Of a stretch of 42,339 nt of DNA, positions 10,732 to 19,630 are shown one piece after another. Source of the stretch: Gemmatimonadetes bacterium SCN 70-22 (lineage in GTDB: Bacteria > Gemmatimonadota > Gemmatimonadetes > Gemmatimonadales > Gemmatimonadaceae). The stretch's first letter is position 1, and the number at the start of each line of letters is the position of its first letter. The stretch is taken from positions 1 to 42,339 of the forward strand of contig MEDZ01000028.1 of the NCBI GenBank assembly GCA_001724275.1, read 5' to 3'. The translations under genes and the position numbers were made by a program. Under the pieces are notes generated by a model. The model had not been told where the DNA came from, did not search any database, and was given only the letters and a program-made list of their open reading frames with translations.

Positions 10732-11486
10732 TCGAACTCACCGGACTCACCAAGAAGTACGGCAACTTCACGGCCGTCGACGCGATCGACCTCTTCGTCC
10801 CGAAGGGAGAGCTGTTCGGCTTCCTCGGGCCGAACGGCGCCGGCAAGACGACGACGCTCCGGATGATCGCCGGGATCCTCCGTCCCACGGCGGGGAGCGT
10901 GCGCATTGCCGGGTTGGACCTGGCCGCCGACCCGATGGCGGCCAAGGCGAAGCTCGGCTTCATTCCGGATCGCCCGTTCATATACGAGAAGCTGACGGGG
11001 ATGGAGTTCCTGCGCTTCGTCGCGGGGCTGTTTCGCGAGGACGGCGCCAGGGTCGAGCAGCGCGCGCGCGAGCTGCTGGCGCTCTTCGACCTCGAGGACT
11101 GGCGCGACGAGCTCGTGGAGTCGTACTCGCACGGCATGCGCCAGAAACTGATCATTTCCAGCGCCTTCGTGCACCGCCCGGAGGTGATCGTCGTCGACGA
11201 GCCGATGGTGGGGCTCGATCCGAAGGCGGCGAGGACGCTGAAGGACCTGTTCCGTGAATACACCCGCCGCGGGCACACGATCATGATGTCGACGCACACG
11301 CTCGAGGTGGCGCAGGCGATGTGCGACCGGATCGGGATCATCCAGAAGGGGCGCATCCGCGCCTGCGGGACGATGGACGACCTGCGACGGCACGCGGAGC
11401 GCGGCGATGAGGGGCTGGAGGAGATCTTCCTGCGGCTGACGGGCGAGAACGCGGTGCGGGGGCTCGTGGAGGTCCTCGATGCCTGA
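10728..11486 (+). CDS. ABC transporter ATP-binding protein (ABC-2 type)
   Basis: A 252-residue nucleotide-binding subunit: Walker A GPNGAGKTTT (34–43), signature SHGMRQK (134–140) in the form common to ABC-2/DrrA-type exporters, Walker B VIVVDEP (153–159) with E158, and switch histidine H190. It powers export by the membrane subunit encoded next. Its ATG overlaps the stop of the transglutaminase-like gene (ATGA), and its last 8 bases overlap the permease start (ATGCCTGA). The coupling implies fixed stoichiometry. The substrate is unknown. Confidence 0.95.
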   Translation: MIELTGLTKKYGNFTAVDAIDLFVPKGELFGFLGPNGAGKTTTLRMIAGILRPTAGSVRIAGLDLAADPMAAKAKLGFIPDRPFIYEKLTGMEFLRFVAGLFREDGARVEQRARELLALFDLEDWRDELVESYSHGMRQKLIISSAFVHRPEVIVVDEPMVGLDPKAARTLKDLFREYTRRGHTIMMSTHTLEVAQAMCDRIGIIQKGRIRACGTMDDLRRHAERGDEGLEEIFLRLTGENAVRGLVEVLDA

Positions 11487-13314
11487 CCATCCGCTCCCGC
11501 CGCTCCCGGCTGCCCCGACGCCGGGGGTGGTGGAGCGACACCGTCTCCTCTCGGGAGCGCACCCGTTGGTGGCAGGTGACGATGCCCGCTACACCCCCGC
11601 CGGAGGACGGGTCGTCCCGGGGGCGGGCAAGGGGAGCACGCTCCTCCATCTCCTCTCCCCCAAGTGGCTCACCGCCCGCGCCCGCGCGGCAACCGCCGAG
11701 ACGGGGCGCGCCGCGCGCTACGCGCTTCTCGGGGTCATCGGGCTGGGATTCTGGGCCTTCGCCTTCGGCGCGCTCTACCGGGTGCTGGCCTACTTCAAGG
11801 GCGTCGAGGAGATCGGGGCGCTGCTCGCGGGGAAGCTCCTCGGGATCCTCCTCCTTTCGTTCGTCTCGATCCTCCTGCTCTCGAACATCATCACGTCGCT
11901 GTCCAGCTTCTTCCTCGCCCGCGACCTCGACCTGCTCGTCGCGGCACCGGTGGACTGGCTCACGCTGTATGGCGCGAAGCTGCTCGAGACGATGGTGCAC
12001 TCGAGCTGGATGGTGGTGCTCCTCGCCATCCCGATGCTGAGCGCGTATGGAATCGCGTACCAGGGCGGGCCGCTCTTCCCGCTGGTGGCGCTGGTGGCGT
12101 TCGTCCCGTTCCTCATCATCCCCTCGGTGGTGGGGAGCGCCATCACGTTGCTCCTGGTCAACATCTTCCCCGCCAGGCGCACCCGCGACATCCTGTCGGT
12201 CATCACGGTGCTTGCCGGGGCGGGCGTGGTGATCCTCTTCCGCCTCATGCGCCCGGAGCAGCTGGCCCGGCCCGAGGGGTTTCGTTCGCTCGTGGAGTTC
12301 ATCGCCATCCTCCGGGGCCCCACCTCGCCGGCGCTCCCCAGCGAATGGATGCAGCGAACGCTGATGGGATGGCTCACCGGGGACTTCGACCCGCTCCCCC
12401 TCTACCTCTTGTGGTCGACGGCCGCCGCGTTCGTCGTGCTCGGGGCGTTGCTGCACCGCCGCCTGTACGCCGTCGGCTTCACCAAGGCGCAGGAGAGCGC
12501 ACAGCAGGGCGTGCGCAGCACGGGGCGCCCGGCAATCGTGGCCCGGCTCCTGGCGCCGTTCGGGACGCTGCGGCGCGAGCTGATCCTCAAGGAGCTCCGC
12601 GTCTTCTTCCGCGACACCACCCAGTGGTCGCAGCTGATCCTGCTGGGGGTGCTGGTGGTCGTGTACGTCGTGAACATCAAGTTCCTGCCGCTCACCGGCG
12701 ACGGGATCACCTTCTTCATCGTGAACCTCATCCCCTTCCTCAACCTCGGGCTGGCGGGATTCGTGCTGGCGTCGGTCGCCGCGCGCTTCCTCTTTCCCGG
12801 CGTGAGCCTGGAGGGACGCTCGTGGTGGCTGCTGCGCTCGAGCCCGATGTCGATGCGCGAGCTGCTGTGGTCGAAGTTCTGGGTCGGGACCGTCCCCCTC
12901 CTCGTCCTCGCGCTCGCGATCGTCACCGTGACCAACACGCTGCTGCAGGTGAGCGCCTTCATGTTCGCCGTCTCGGTGGGATCGATCACGCTCCTCACCT
13001 TCGCCATCGCCGGGCTCGCGGTCGGGTTCGGGACGCTCTACCCGCGCTTCGAGACCGAGAACGCGGCGCAGATCCCCACCTCGTTCGGCGGACTGATGTT
13101 CATGATGACCGCCGTGGTCGTGATCGGGGGGATGATCTTCCTCGAGGCGCGCCCGGTGTACCAGTACCTGTCGGCCCGGCTGTACGGCGCGCCGGAGACG
13201 GTCGATCCGACCCAGATGGTGCTGGGCTTCGGCCTCGCCGCGCTCCTCTGCCTGCTGGCGACGTTCGTCCCGCTGCGCATGGCGCAACGGCGGCTGGAGG
13301 CACTGGAGCGTTAG
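11479..13314 (+). CDS. ABC-2 type exporter permease
   Basis: A 611-residue polytopic membrane protein with two clusters of about six hydrophobic segments each (about residues 80–330 and 380–605), separated by a charged cytoplasmic loop. This is the layout of the large putative ABC-exporter family, rather than the usual 6-helix ABC-2 permease. The first 60 residues are Pro/Gly-rich and soluble. A segment around EGRSWWLLRSSPMSMRELLWSKF in the second half, likely cytosolic, is typical of the family. It partners the preceding ATPase. The stop codon TAG lies within the octamer CGTTAGGC (13309–13316). The gene converges on the zinc-ribbon gene 31 bases away. Confidence 0.88.
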   Translation: MPDHPLPPLPAAPTPGVVERHRLLSGAHPLVAGDDARYTPAGGRVVPGAGKGSTLLHLLSPKWLTARARAATAETGRAARYALLGVIGLGFWAFAFGALYRVLAYFKGVEEIGALLAGKLLGILLLSFVSILLLSNIITSLSSFFLARDLDLLVAAPVDWLTLYGAKLLETMVHSSWMVVLLAIPMLSAYGIAYQGGPLFPLVALVAFVPFLIIPSVVGSAITLLLVNIFPARRTRDILSVITVLAGAGVVILFRLMRPEQLARPEGFRSLVEFIAILRGPTSPALPSEWMQRTLMGWLTGDFDPLPLYLLWSTAAAFVVLGALLHRRLYAVGFTKAQESAQQGVRSTGRPAIVARLLAPFGTLRRELILKELRVFFRDTTQWSQLILLGVLVVVYVVNIKFLPLTGDGITFFIVNLIPFLNLGLAGFVLASVAARFLFPGVSLEGRSWWLLRSSPMSMRELLWSKFWVGTVPLLVLALAIVTVTNTLLQVSAFMFAVSVGSITLLTFAIAGLAVGFGTLYPRFETENAAQIPTSFGGLMFMMTAVVVIGGMIFLEARPVYQYLSARLYGAPETVDPTQMVLGFGLAALLCLLATFVPLRMAQRRLEALER

Positions 13315-13357
13315 GCCACGCGGGGGCCGCGGAAACGGCGCCCGCTCAGGGCGTGGC
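13315..13357. terminator. possible bidirectional hairpin between convergent genes
   Basis: Inverted repeat GCCACGC (13315–13321) / GCGTGGC (13351–13357) enclosing a GC-rich partly self-complementary loop, spanning the gap between the convergent permease and zinc-ribbon genes. There is no T-tract, and the right arm lies inside the zinc-ribbon coding end, so this is weak. Confidence 0.25.
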
Positions 13358-14002
13358 GAGCGCCGCCCCGCAGTGGTCGCAGAAGCGGGCCCCCGGGACG
13401 CGGAGCTCGCGCCCGCACGACGGGCAGCCGCCCAACGCCCGGCCGCAGTGCGAGCAATGGCGCGCCCCGGGCTCGGGGCGCGGCCCGCACGTCGCGCACG
13501 ACACGGCGCGCTGACGCGCTTCGCGCACGAGGCGCTCCGCCATCGCGTCCAGCTCCAACGGCGCATCGCCCGGCGGCGCGGGGATCGACTCGACCGTCCC
13601 GGCGCTGGGAGGGGTGCGGCCGGCCGCAGCTGACGGAGATGCGGTCGCCCCCTTCGCCGCCCGCCGCTCGAGCCCAGCGCGCAGCGTCCGGTAGTCACCC
13701 TCCGACAGCTTCCCCATCGCCAGGTCGAGCTCCAGCTCCTCGAGCTCGGCGGCCAGCGACGCCGGCAGCGCGGCGAATCGGGCGCGTGGAGCGCCGGCCG
13801 GCGCCGGCAGCGCCCCGGCGGGAACGGTCGCGCTCCCCGATTCGGCGTCCGCGGCGCGCCCGGATGCGGCAGATGCGGGATCGGCCGCGGCGCCATGCCG
13901 GCGGGGGCCTTCGCCAGCTGCAGTGTGACGCCGCAGGAAGGGGGCCGCGGCAAAGGCCACCCCTCCGACGACGAGCACGATTCCGATGATGAGCGCAGTC
14001 AT
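13346..14002 (-). CDS. membrane-anchored CcmI-like double zinc-ribbon protein
   Basis: A 218-residue protein with an N-terminal membrane helix (residues 3–22), then an Ala/Pro-rich linker. A short helical segment LEELELDLAMGKLSEGDYRTL (87–107) resembles the repeat just after the membrane helices of CcmI-type cytochrome c biogenesis proteins. At the C-terminus a double zinc ribbon has eight cysteines as four CxxC pairs (169/172, 183/186, 193/196, 208/211). The ATG overlaps the stop of the CcmF-like gene (ATGA), so the two are coupled and probably act together at the membrane. The longer upstream reading is not used because it lies within the neighbouring gene. The function is inferred from context only. 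Confidence 0.8.
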   Translation of the reverse strand: MTALIIGIVLVVGGVAFAAAPFLRRHTAAGEGPRRHGAAADPASAASGRAADAESGSATVPAGALPAPAGAPRARFAALPASLAAELEELELDLAMGKLSEGDYRTLRAGLERRAAKGATASPSAAAGRTPPSAGTVESIPAPPGDAPLELDAMAERLVREARQRAVSCATCGPRPEPGARHCSHCGRALGGCPSCGRELRVPGARFCDHCGAALATP

Positions 14003-15804
14003 TCGCAGGTCTCGCCGGGTGCAACCCCGGCCGGTGATGAGGTGAGGAGCGTCGCCGCCCGGACCAGCGCGGCGAGGACGACCAATACGAGGGCGAGGGT
14101 CCATCCCGCGGCGAACGGCACGACCGTCACCGACAGGCGCACCCCCTCGTCGGCACCGACCTCGGCCAGTTCGACGCGCACCTCCTGCGACCGCGTCCCG
14201 AAGTCCGCCGGGCGCGAGGCCGCCGGGCCCAGCGTCTCGTCACGCGAGTCGACATATTCGCGCAGCTCCACCGACACCAGGGGGAGCGGTCGCCCCCCGC
14301 GGCCCGGCTCGAGGGCGACGGCGAGGACGTGGGCGTTGCGATCGGGGAAGCGGGAGACGCCCTGGTGGGCGAGCGTGACGGGGGGACCGAAGCGCATCGC
14401 CACCTCGCCCTCTCCTCCGCTCGGGATGGCGATGGCGGTGCGGACGGCCCCTCCCTCCCCCGCCGACGCGAGGGCGGCCGCGGCCGTGGCCAGCGAGAGG
14501 ATCGTCAGCGGGAGCGTCGCCACGCCCCCCGTCGCACCCGCCAGCCGCAAGGCGGCCATCCCCGTCGCGAGCCCCGCCAGGACCGACCAGGCGAGGGAGG
14601 GTGATGCGCTCGGCGACAGCCAGGCGCCAAGCGCGCCCCCGGCCACACCGCCGGCCACCACCCATGCGGCGCCGTACCGCGGCGCGCGGACGGCGGTCGC
14701 CTCCGGCCCCGGGACCTCCGCAAGGACCAGGGCCGCGCCGCCCGCGGCGAGAAGCCACTGGGCCGCGGGGACGCTCCAGGCCCCTCCGTCTCCCGCCAGC
14801 CACAACGTGGTCGCCGCTCCGCTCGCGAGGGCAGAGATCGCCAGGAGCGCCAGCACGCGCCGCACGCCGGCCCGCGCGCGAACGGCGCCCCGGGCCGCTC
14901 CCCAGGTGGCCGCACCGAGGGAGGCCACGGCGAAGGCCGCCATCGCCGGCGCCGCCGCGGCGCGCCCGGGAGGGGCGAGGACGACGACGCACATGAGTCC
15001 CAGCGCGCCGAGGGCGGTGCCCAACGCCGCGGCCCCGCCGGCACGCCCCCCGTGCCACGCGAAAACGGTCGCGACGAGCGCCGGGACGAGGGCCCCGCCC
15101 CATGCAGCTGGCGGGGCCGGCGAGGCCTGGGCGCCGGCGACGAACGCCCCGCGCGCCGACGCCCACATCGCCACCCCCAGCAGGGCGAGCGTGCCAAGCG
15201 GCAGCAGCGCCTGCAGGCGCGGTGCGGCCGCGGTGGCTCCCCCCTGCGCCAGGCGGTCGGCCGCCGCCACGCTCGCGACCGTCGCCAGCGCGATGGCCGC
15301 CACCAGCGCCATGCGCCCCGCGACCGACCACGCATTCTGCAGCACGGGCGCCAGGCCGAGCCCCTCGGTGGGAATCCACGGCAGCGTGGTGAACGGTGCG
15401 GCCGCCAGCGAGGCGGCGCACAGCGACATCACGATGGCCCCCGCCACCGCCACACCGAGCGAGCCGCGCGCACGTACCGACGCCAGGCTCCCGGTGACGG
15501 CGACCAGCGCCGCCGTCGGGAGGACCGCGCCGGCCGGGAGGTTCCAGATGGCGGCCAGCCGGTACGGCGCCGGGACGTTTCGCGCGATGCTGCGCGCCAC
15601 GTAGCTGACCGTGACGTCTCCCGACAGGAGCAACGCCAGCATCACGGCGGTGGCGCCGGCGGCCGCCACCGCGCTCGCGACGAGGGCCCGCTGGGCCGAC
15701 CGCCGGGCCGGGTGACCGGGGGACTGCGCGGCAAGACCGCCGATGAAGGCCCAGGCCGCGAACAGCGCGGCCGCCCAACTGGCCAGGAGTCCCGCAGGAG
15801 CCAT
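13999..15804 (-). CDS. CcmF-like membrane protein, degenerate
   Basis: A 601-residue, very hydrophobic Ala/Gly/Leu-rich protein with about 14 membrane segments and a final soluble loop before the last helix, which is the plan of CcmF/NrfE heme lyases. Two regions align recognisably: VSYVARSIARNVPAPYRLAA (67–86), and PTEGLGLAPVLQNAW (145–159), which corresponds to the CcmF EGxGLNPLLQ segment. The tryptophan-rich heme-handling WGGxxGS segment and the HPP motif after the QNAW region are absent (SVAGRMA instead). It is probably not an active heme lyase by itself. It is followed by the coupled CcmI-like zinc-ribbon gene. An alternative is simply an unassigned polytopic membrane protein. Confidence 0.65.
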   Translation of the reverse strand: MAPAGLLASWAAALFAAWAFIGGLAAQSPGHPARRSAQRALVASAVAAAGATAVMLALLLSGDVTVSYVARSIARNVPAPYRLAAIWNLPAGAVLPTAALVAVTGSLASVRARGSLGVAVAGAIVMSLCAASLAAAPFTTLPWIPTEGLGLAPVLQNAWSVAGRMALVAAIALATVASVAAADRLAQGGATAAAPRLQALLPLGTLALLGVAMWASARGAFVAGAQASPAPPAAWGGALVPALVATVFAWHGGRAGGAAALGTALGALGLMCVVVLAPPGRAAAAPAMAAFAVASLGAATWGAARGAVRARAGVRRVLALLAISALASGAATTLWLAGDGGAWSVPAAQWLLAAGGAALVLAEVPGPEATAVRAPRYGAAWVVAGGVAGGALGAWLSPSASPSLAWSVLAGLATGMAALRLAGATGGVATLPLTILSLATAAAALASAGEGGAVRTAIAIPSGGEGEVAMRFGPPVTLAHQGVSRFPDRNAHVLAVALEPGRGGRPLPLVSVELREYVDSRDETLGPAASRPADFGTRSQEVRVELAEVGADEGVRLSVTVVPFAAGWTLALVLVVLAALVRAATLLTSSPAGVAPGETCE

Positions 15805-15836
15805 GTCAGCGGGACGACGAGGGGAGCGCCACGCGC

Positions 15837-16040
15837 TCAGCGATCTCCGTCACGCAGCGCTTCCTGCCGCACTTGCGACATGATGCGCTCCAGCGCCCGC
15901 TCGGCCGTTTCACGATCATTCGGGTCCCACGGCCCCGTCGCCTGCCGATGGATCTCCCGCACCTGCGCGAGCATGTCGTCGATGAGAATCCGGAGCAGGA
16001 CGTTCTTGCGCTGTTCGCGCGGGACGTCGTCGTCGGTCAT
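15837..16040 (-). CDS. small conserved-looking helical protein
   Basis: A 67-residue, highly charged protein predicted to be two helices (VLLRILIDDMLAQVREIHRQ, then NDRETAERALERIMSQVRQEA) with a short GPWDPND link. No family recognised. It sits 32 bases upstream of the CcmF-like gene in the same orientation and may be its first operon partner. Coding is supported by amphipathic spacing and a clean start-to-stop frame, but there is no good Shine-Dalgarno. Confidence 0.55.
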   Translation of the reverse strand: MTDDDVPREQRKNVLLRILIDDMLAQVREIHRQATGPWDPNDRETAERALERIMSQVRQEALRDGDR

Positions 16041-16202
16041 GGGCGGTGGGGGATATGAGGATCCCGCGCGCGGGAATCGCTGTCACTCGCGCAGCGCGTG
16101 AATGATGGTGTGACTGGCCGCCCCGGTCCAGCGATGGCCCGACGGAGACCGGACGGCGCGCGGACGGGGAACGGCGAGTGCGACGCCCGGCGCCCGCCGG
16201 CC
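16041..16202. other. intergenic gap with GC palindrome
   Basis: 162 bases between the glpK stop and the small helical gene. It contains the perfect 14-base palindrome TCCCGCGCGCGGGA (16062–16075), followed by an imperfect inverted repeat around 16082–16100. It could hold a terminator for glpK or an operator for the CcmF-like operon; no T-tract is present. Confidence 0.4.
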
Positions 16203-17675
16203 TCATGGGCGATCATCGGCCCAGGCGAGCGCCGCGCGCACCGCCCGCTGCCACCCCGCGTACCCCGCCCGCACCTCCGCCGCCGCGCGCTGCGGCGAGA
16301 ACCGCGTGAAGTCATGCGCGGCCAGGAACTCGCCGGGCGAGCGCCACACGCCGGCGGTGACTCCCGCCAGCCCGGCCGCGCCTAACGCCGTGGTCTCGAT
16401 CATCGCCGGGCGCTCGACCACCACCTGCAGGACGTCGGACTGGAACTGCATCAGCCAGTCGTTGGCCGTGGCCCCGCCATCGACGCGGAGACGGTCGAGC
16501 GCCACGCCCTGCTCCCGCACCGCGGCCGCGACATCGGCCGTGCCATAGGCCATGGCCTCCAGCGCCGCCCGGGCCAGGTGGGCGCGCGACGTCCCGCGCG
16601 TGATCCCCACGATGGTGCCGCGCGCCTCCGGGGCCCAGTGCGGGGCACCAAGCCCCACCAACGCCGGGACGAAATACACGCCCCCCGTCGACTCGACCGA
16701 CCGGGCCAACGACTCGGTCTCGGCGGCGCTCTCCACCAGCTGCAACCCGTCGCGGAGCCACTGCACCGCGGCACCGGCCACGAAGATCGCCGCCTCGAGG
16801 GCGTAGACCGGACCACCAGACGCGTCGCACGCGACCGTGGTGAGGAGTCCTCCCCCGCCCTTGGGGCGCGCCGCACCGGCATTGAAGAGGAGAAAGGCAC
16901 CCGTGCCATACGTGTTCTTCCCCTCGCCGCCGGCCCAGCATCCCTGGCCGTACAGCGCCGCCTGCTGGTCGCCCGCGACGCCGCAGATCGGGAGCTCCAC
17001 GCCCAGGTGCTCGCGCCGCGCGACACCGAAGTCGCCTGCCGAACGACGCACGTCCGGGAGCATTGCGAGCGGAACTCCGAAGAGGGCACACAGCTCCGGG
17101 CTCCACGCCCCCGCGTCGATGTCATAGAGCATCGTACGCGAGGCATTGGTGGGATCGGTGGCGTGCACCTCCCCACCCGTGAGGGTCCAGATGAGCCACG
17201 CGTCGATCGTGCCCGCCAGCAGCTCGCCCCGGGCGGCGCGGCGCTCGAGCGCTTCCTCGCGCAACAACCACTCCAGCTTGGTCGCCGAGAAATAGGGATC
17301 CACGACGAGCCCGGTGCGCGTCGCGATCTCCGCCCCCCGTGGCGCGAGCTCGGCGCAACGCGCGGACGTCCGGCGATCCTGCCACACGATGGCGCGCGAC
17401 ACCGGGCGTCCCGTCTCGCGTTCCCAGACGATGATCGTCTCGCGCTGGTTGGTGATGCCGACGGCGACCGGCGTGACACCCGCCATCTCGATGGCCTCGC
17501 GCGCGGCCTCGCACGTCCGCTGGAAGATCTCGACCGCGTCGTGCTCCACCCACCCGGGCCGTGGATAGTGCTGCGTGATCTCGCGGTAGGCACGTGCCGC
17601 AACGGCGCCGTCGGCGCGGACGACGAGGCAGGTGGTGCCGGTCGTCCCCTGGTCGATGGCGAGCACGTGCTTCAT
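16203..17675 (-). CDS. glpK: glycerol kinase
   Basis: FGGY-family kinase making glycerol 3-phosphate from glycerol and ATP. About 490 residues, normal size. The N-terminal ATPase loop AIDQGTTGTT, the glycerol-contacting NQRET motif, IVWQDRRT, the YGTGAFLLFN segment and the GGATANDWLMQFQSD region are all present. The start is set at the ATG whose ATGA overlaps the mtnA stop; a GTG four codons upstream is possible. No glpF or glpD gene lies nearby, so the coupling to mtnA is unusual. The ALGAAG stretch uses a TTA codon in CGTTAGGC (16380–16387). Confidence 0.96.
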   Translation of the reverse strand: MKHVLAIDQGTTGTTCLVVRADGAVAARAYREITQHYPRPGWVEHDAVEIFQRTCEAAREAIEMAGVTPVAVGITNQRETIIVWERETGRPVSRAIVWQDRRTSARCAELAPRGAEIATRTGLVVDPYFSATKLEWLLREEALERRAARGELLAGTIDAWLIWTLTGGEVHATDPTNASRTMLYDIDAGAWSPELCALFGVPLAMLPDVRRSAGDFGVARREHLGVELPICGVAGDQQAALYGQGCWAGGEGKNTYGTGAFLLFNAGAARPKGGGGLLTTVACDASGGPVYALEAAIFVAGAAVQWLRDGLQLVESAAETESLARSVESTGGVYFVPALVGLGAPHWAPEARGTIVGITRGTSRAHLARAALEAMAYGTADVAAAVREQGVALDRLRVDGGATANDWLMQFQSDVLQVVVERPAMIETTALGAAGLAGVTAGVWRSPGEFLAAHDFTRFSPQRAAAEVRAGYAGWQRAVRAALAWADDRP

Positions 17676-18718
17676 GCGCTGGTCCACCAGGCGCTCGTGA
17701 AGTCGTACGGCCCCCGCACGATCCCCCGGTGGGTGATGATCGCCGTCACGAGTGTCGCCGGCGTCACGTCGAAGGCGGGGTTGCAGACCATGACGTCGCT
17801 CGGCGCGGTCGCGGCGCCGAAGGGGCGCACCACTTCCTCGCGCGCGCGCTGCTCGATGACGATCTCGCGTCCGGTCGGCGTCGTCGGATCGATCGTGGAC
17901 GACGGGGCCGCCACGTAGAAGGGGATCCCATGATGGTGCGCGAGGACCGCGACTCCATAGGTCCCGATCTTGTTGGCCACATCACCGTTGGCGGCGATGC
18001 GATCCGCCCCCACGATCACGAGGTCGATCGCCCCGAGCGCCATGAGCGACGCGGCCATGCTGTCGGCGATGACGGTGACCGGGATCCCCGCCCGGGCCAG
18101 CTCCCACGCCGTCAGGCGGCTCCCCTGCAACAGGGGGCGCGTCTCGTCCGCATAGACCACCACCCGGCGCCCGTTCCGCGCCGCGTGGTAGACTGGGGCC
18201 AGCGCCGTCCCGATGCCCCCCGTGGCCAGCGCCCCGGCGTTGCAGTGGGTGAGGACCCGAGCCCCCTCCGGAAGGAGCGGCTCGCCGTGGGCGCCAATGG
18301 CCTCGCACATGGCCCGGTCCTCCTCGAGAATCGCCGTCGCCTCACGCCGCAGCGTGGCGAGGAGGAGCTCGTTGCTCCCGTCCGTCACGTCGGCCAGGCG
18401 CTGCATCCGGTCGACGGCCCAGCCGAGGTTGACGGCGGTGGGTCGCGCCTCGCGGATCTCCGCCGCCACCGCCCGCAAGCGATCGCGAAACGCCCCCGGC
18501 GCCTCTCCGGCATGCGGAGCCAGGGCGGTGACGATCCCCATGGCGCCCGCGATCCCGATGGCTGGCGCCCCGCGGACCGCGAGAGTCCTGATGGCATCGC
18601 GCACCTCGTCCACCGTGCGCAGGTCGCGCTCGGCGAACGTCCCCGGGAGCTGGGTCTGGTCGATGATGCGCACGGCGTCGCCGCCCGGCGACCAGCGCAC
18701 CGCCTGAATGATCTCCAT
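17672..18718 (-). CDS. mtnA: S-methyl-5-thioribose-1-phosphate isomerase
   Basis: An aldose-ketose isomerase of the methionine salvage pathway, converting methylthioribose 1-phosphate to methylthioribulose 1-phosphate. The 348-residue length is typical. Family blocks are visible: VRGAPAIG (48–55), THCNAGALAT (157–166) with catalytic C159, ADETRPLLQGSRLTAWEL (190–207), and VGADRIAANGDVANK (236–250) with catalytic D239. Some homologues act on related ribose 1-phosphates, so substrate specificity is not absolute. It is the first gene of a leftward unit, divergent from the enoyl-CoA hydratase gene, with glpK coupled downstream. Confidence 0.95.
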   Translation of the reverse strand: MEIIQAVRWSPGGDAVRIIDQTQLPGTFAERDLRTVDEVRDAIRTLAVRGAPAIGIAGAMGIVTALAPHAGEAPGAFRDRLRAVAAEIREARPTAVNLGWAVDRMQRLADVTDGSNELLLATLRREATAILEEDRAMCEAIGAHGEPLLPEGARVLTHCNAGALATGGIGTALAPVYHAARNGRRVVVYADETRPLLQGSRLTAWELARAGIPVTVIADSMAASLMALGAIDLVIVGADRIAANGDVANKIGTYGVAVLAHHHGIPFYVAAPSSTIDPTTPTGREIVIEQRAREEVVRPFGAATAPSDVMVCNPAFDVTPATLVTAIITHRGIVRGPYDFTSAWWTSA

Positions 18719-18850
18719 GGCGGGCTAAGCTACCCCGTCCCCATCGTGAGCGGGAGCGGATCGACGGCATCACGCCCGAGGGGCGCATGGCGGTAGATTT
18801 CACCCGGCTGACGTACGCGGCCCCACCCTCGTCCCTCTCGTGCCTGCGCC

Positions 18851-19630
18851 ATGTCCTTCGACAACCTCACGCTCGGCGTCACCGATCGCATCGCCCTCCT
18901 CACGGTGAACCGCCCCGACAAGCTCAACGCGCTCAACGACGCCACGATCGCCGAGCTCGGTCGGGCCATCGACGAGGTGCGCCGCCGCGATGACATCGGT
19001 GGGGTGATCGTGACCGGGGCGCAGCGCGCGTTCGTGGCCGGGGCCGACATCGGCGAGCTGTCGAGCCAGCGGCCGATGGATGCCAAGATGCGCGCCGCAC
19101 ACGGGCAGCGCGTCTTCGACGCCTTCGAGCAGTCGCCGAAGCCGGTCATCGCCGCGGTGAATGGCTTCGCGCTCGGCGGCGGGTGCGAGCTCGCGATGGC
19201 GTGCCACATCCGCATCGCCTCCGAGGCGGCCAGGTTCGGCCAGCCGGAGGTGAAGCTCGGCATCACCCCGGGATACGGCGGGACGCAGCGGCTGCCGCGC
19301 CTCGTGGGACGCGGGCGCGCGCTGCAGTTGCTTCTGACGGGGGAGATGGTCGATGCGCAGGAGGCGCTGCGGATCGGTCTCGTGAACAAGGTGGTGCCGG
19401 CGGCCGAGCTGCTCCCGGCCGCCGAGGCGATGATGCGGCAGATCCTGGCCAACGCGCCGCTCGCCGTCGCGCACTGCATCGAGGCGGTGAACCGTGGCAG
19501 TGAATCCACGCAGGACGACGGGCTCAACCTCGAGGCCAACCACTTCGCGATCCTCTCGGGGACGGCGGACATGGCCGAGGGGATGGCGGCGTTCCTGGCC
19601 AAGCGTCCCCCGAACTTCACGGGCCGGTGA
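18851..19630 (+). CDS. enoyl-CoA hydratase/isomerase family protein
   Basis: A crotonase-fold enzyme of 259 residues, cytoplasmic, expected to hydrate trans-2-enoyl-CoA in fatty-acid breakdown. Both catalytic glutamates of true hydratases are present: E113 (GGGCELAMACHIRIA) and E133 (FGQPEVKLGITPGYGGTQ). The oxyanion-hole segments FVAGADI (61–67) and NGFALGGG (104–111) are intact. Its TGA overlaps the recF start (GTGA), so recF is translationally coupled to it, which is an odd partner. It is divergent from mtnA across a 132-base gap. Confidence 0.94.
   Translation: MSFDNLTLGVTDRIALLTVNRPDKLNALNDATIAELGRAIDEVRRRDDIGGVIVTGAQRAFVAGADIGELSSQRPMDAKMRAAHGQRVFDAFEQSPKPVIAAVNGFALGGGCELAMACHIRIASEAARFGQPEVKLGITPGYGGTQRLPRLVGRGRALQLLLTGEMVDAQEALRIGLVNKVVPAAELLPAAEAMMRQILANAPLAVAHCIEAVNRGSESTQDDGLNLEANHFAILSGTADMAEGMAAFLAKRPPNFTGR

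Noticed and set aside
11338-13953. 871-codon minus-strand open frame over the ABC permease
   Set aside because: Low-complexity charged sequence opposite a well-supported membrane protein; a GC-rich shadow.
17676-17687. GTG start for glpK four codons upstream
   Set aside because: The ATG overlapping the mtnA stop as ATGA gives the conserved KHVLAIDQGTTG opening and matches the coupling seen in neighbouring operons.
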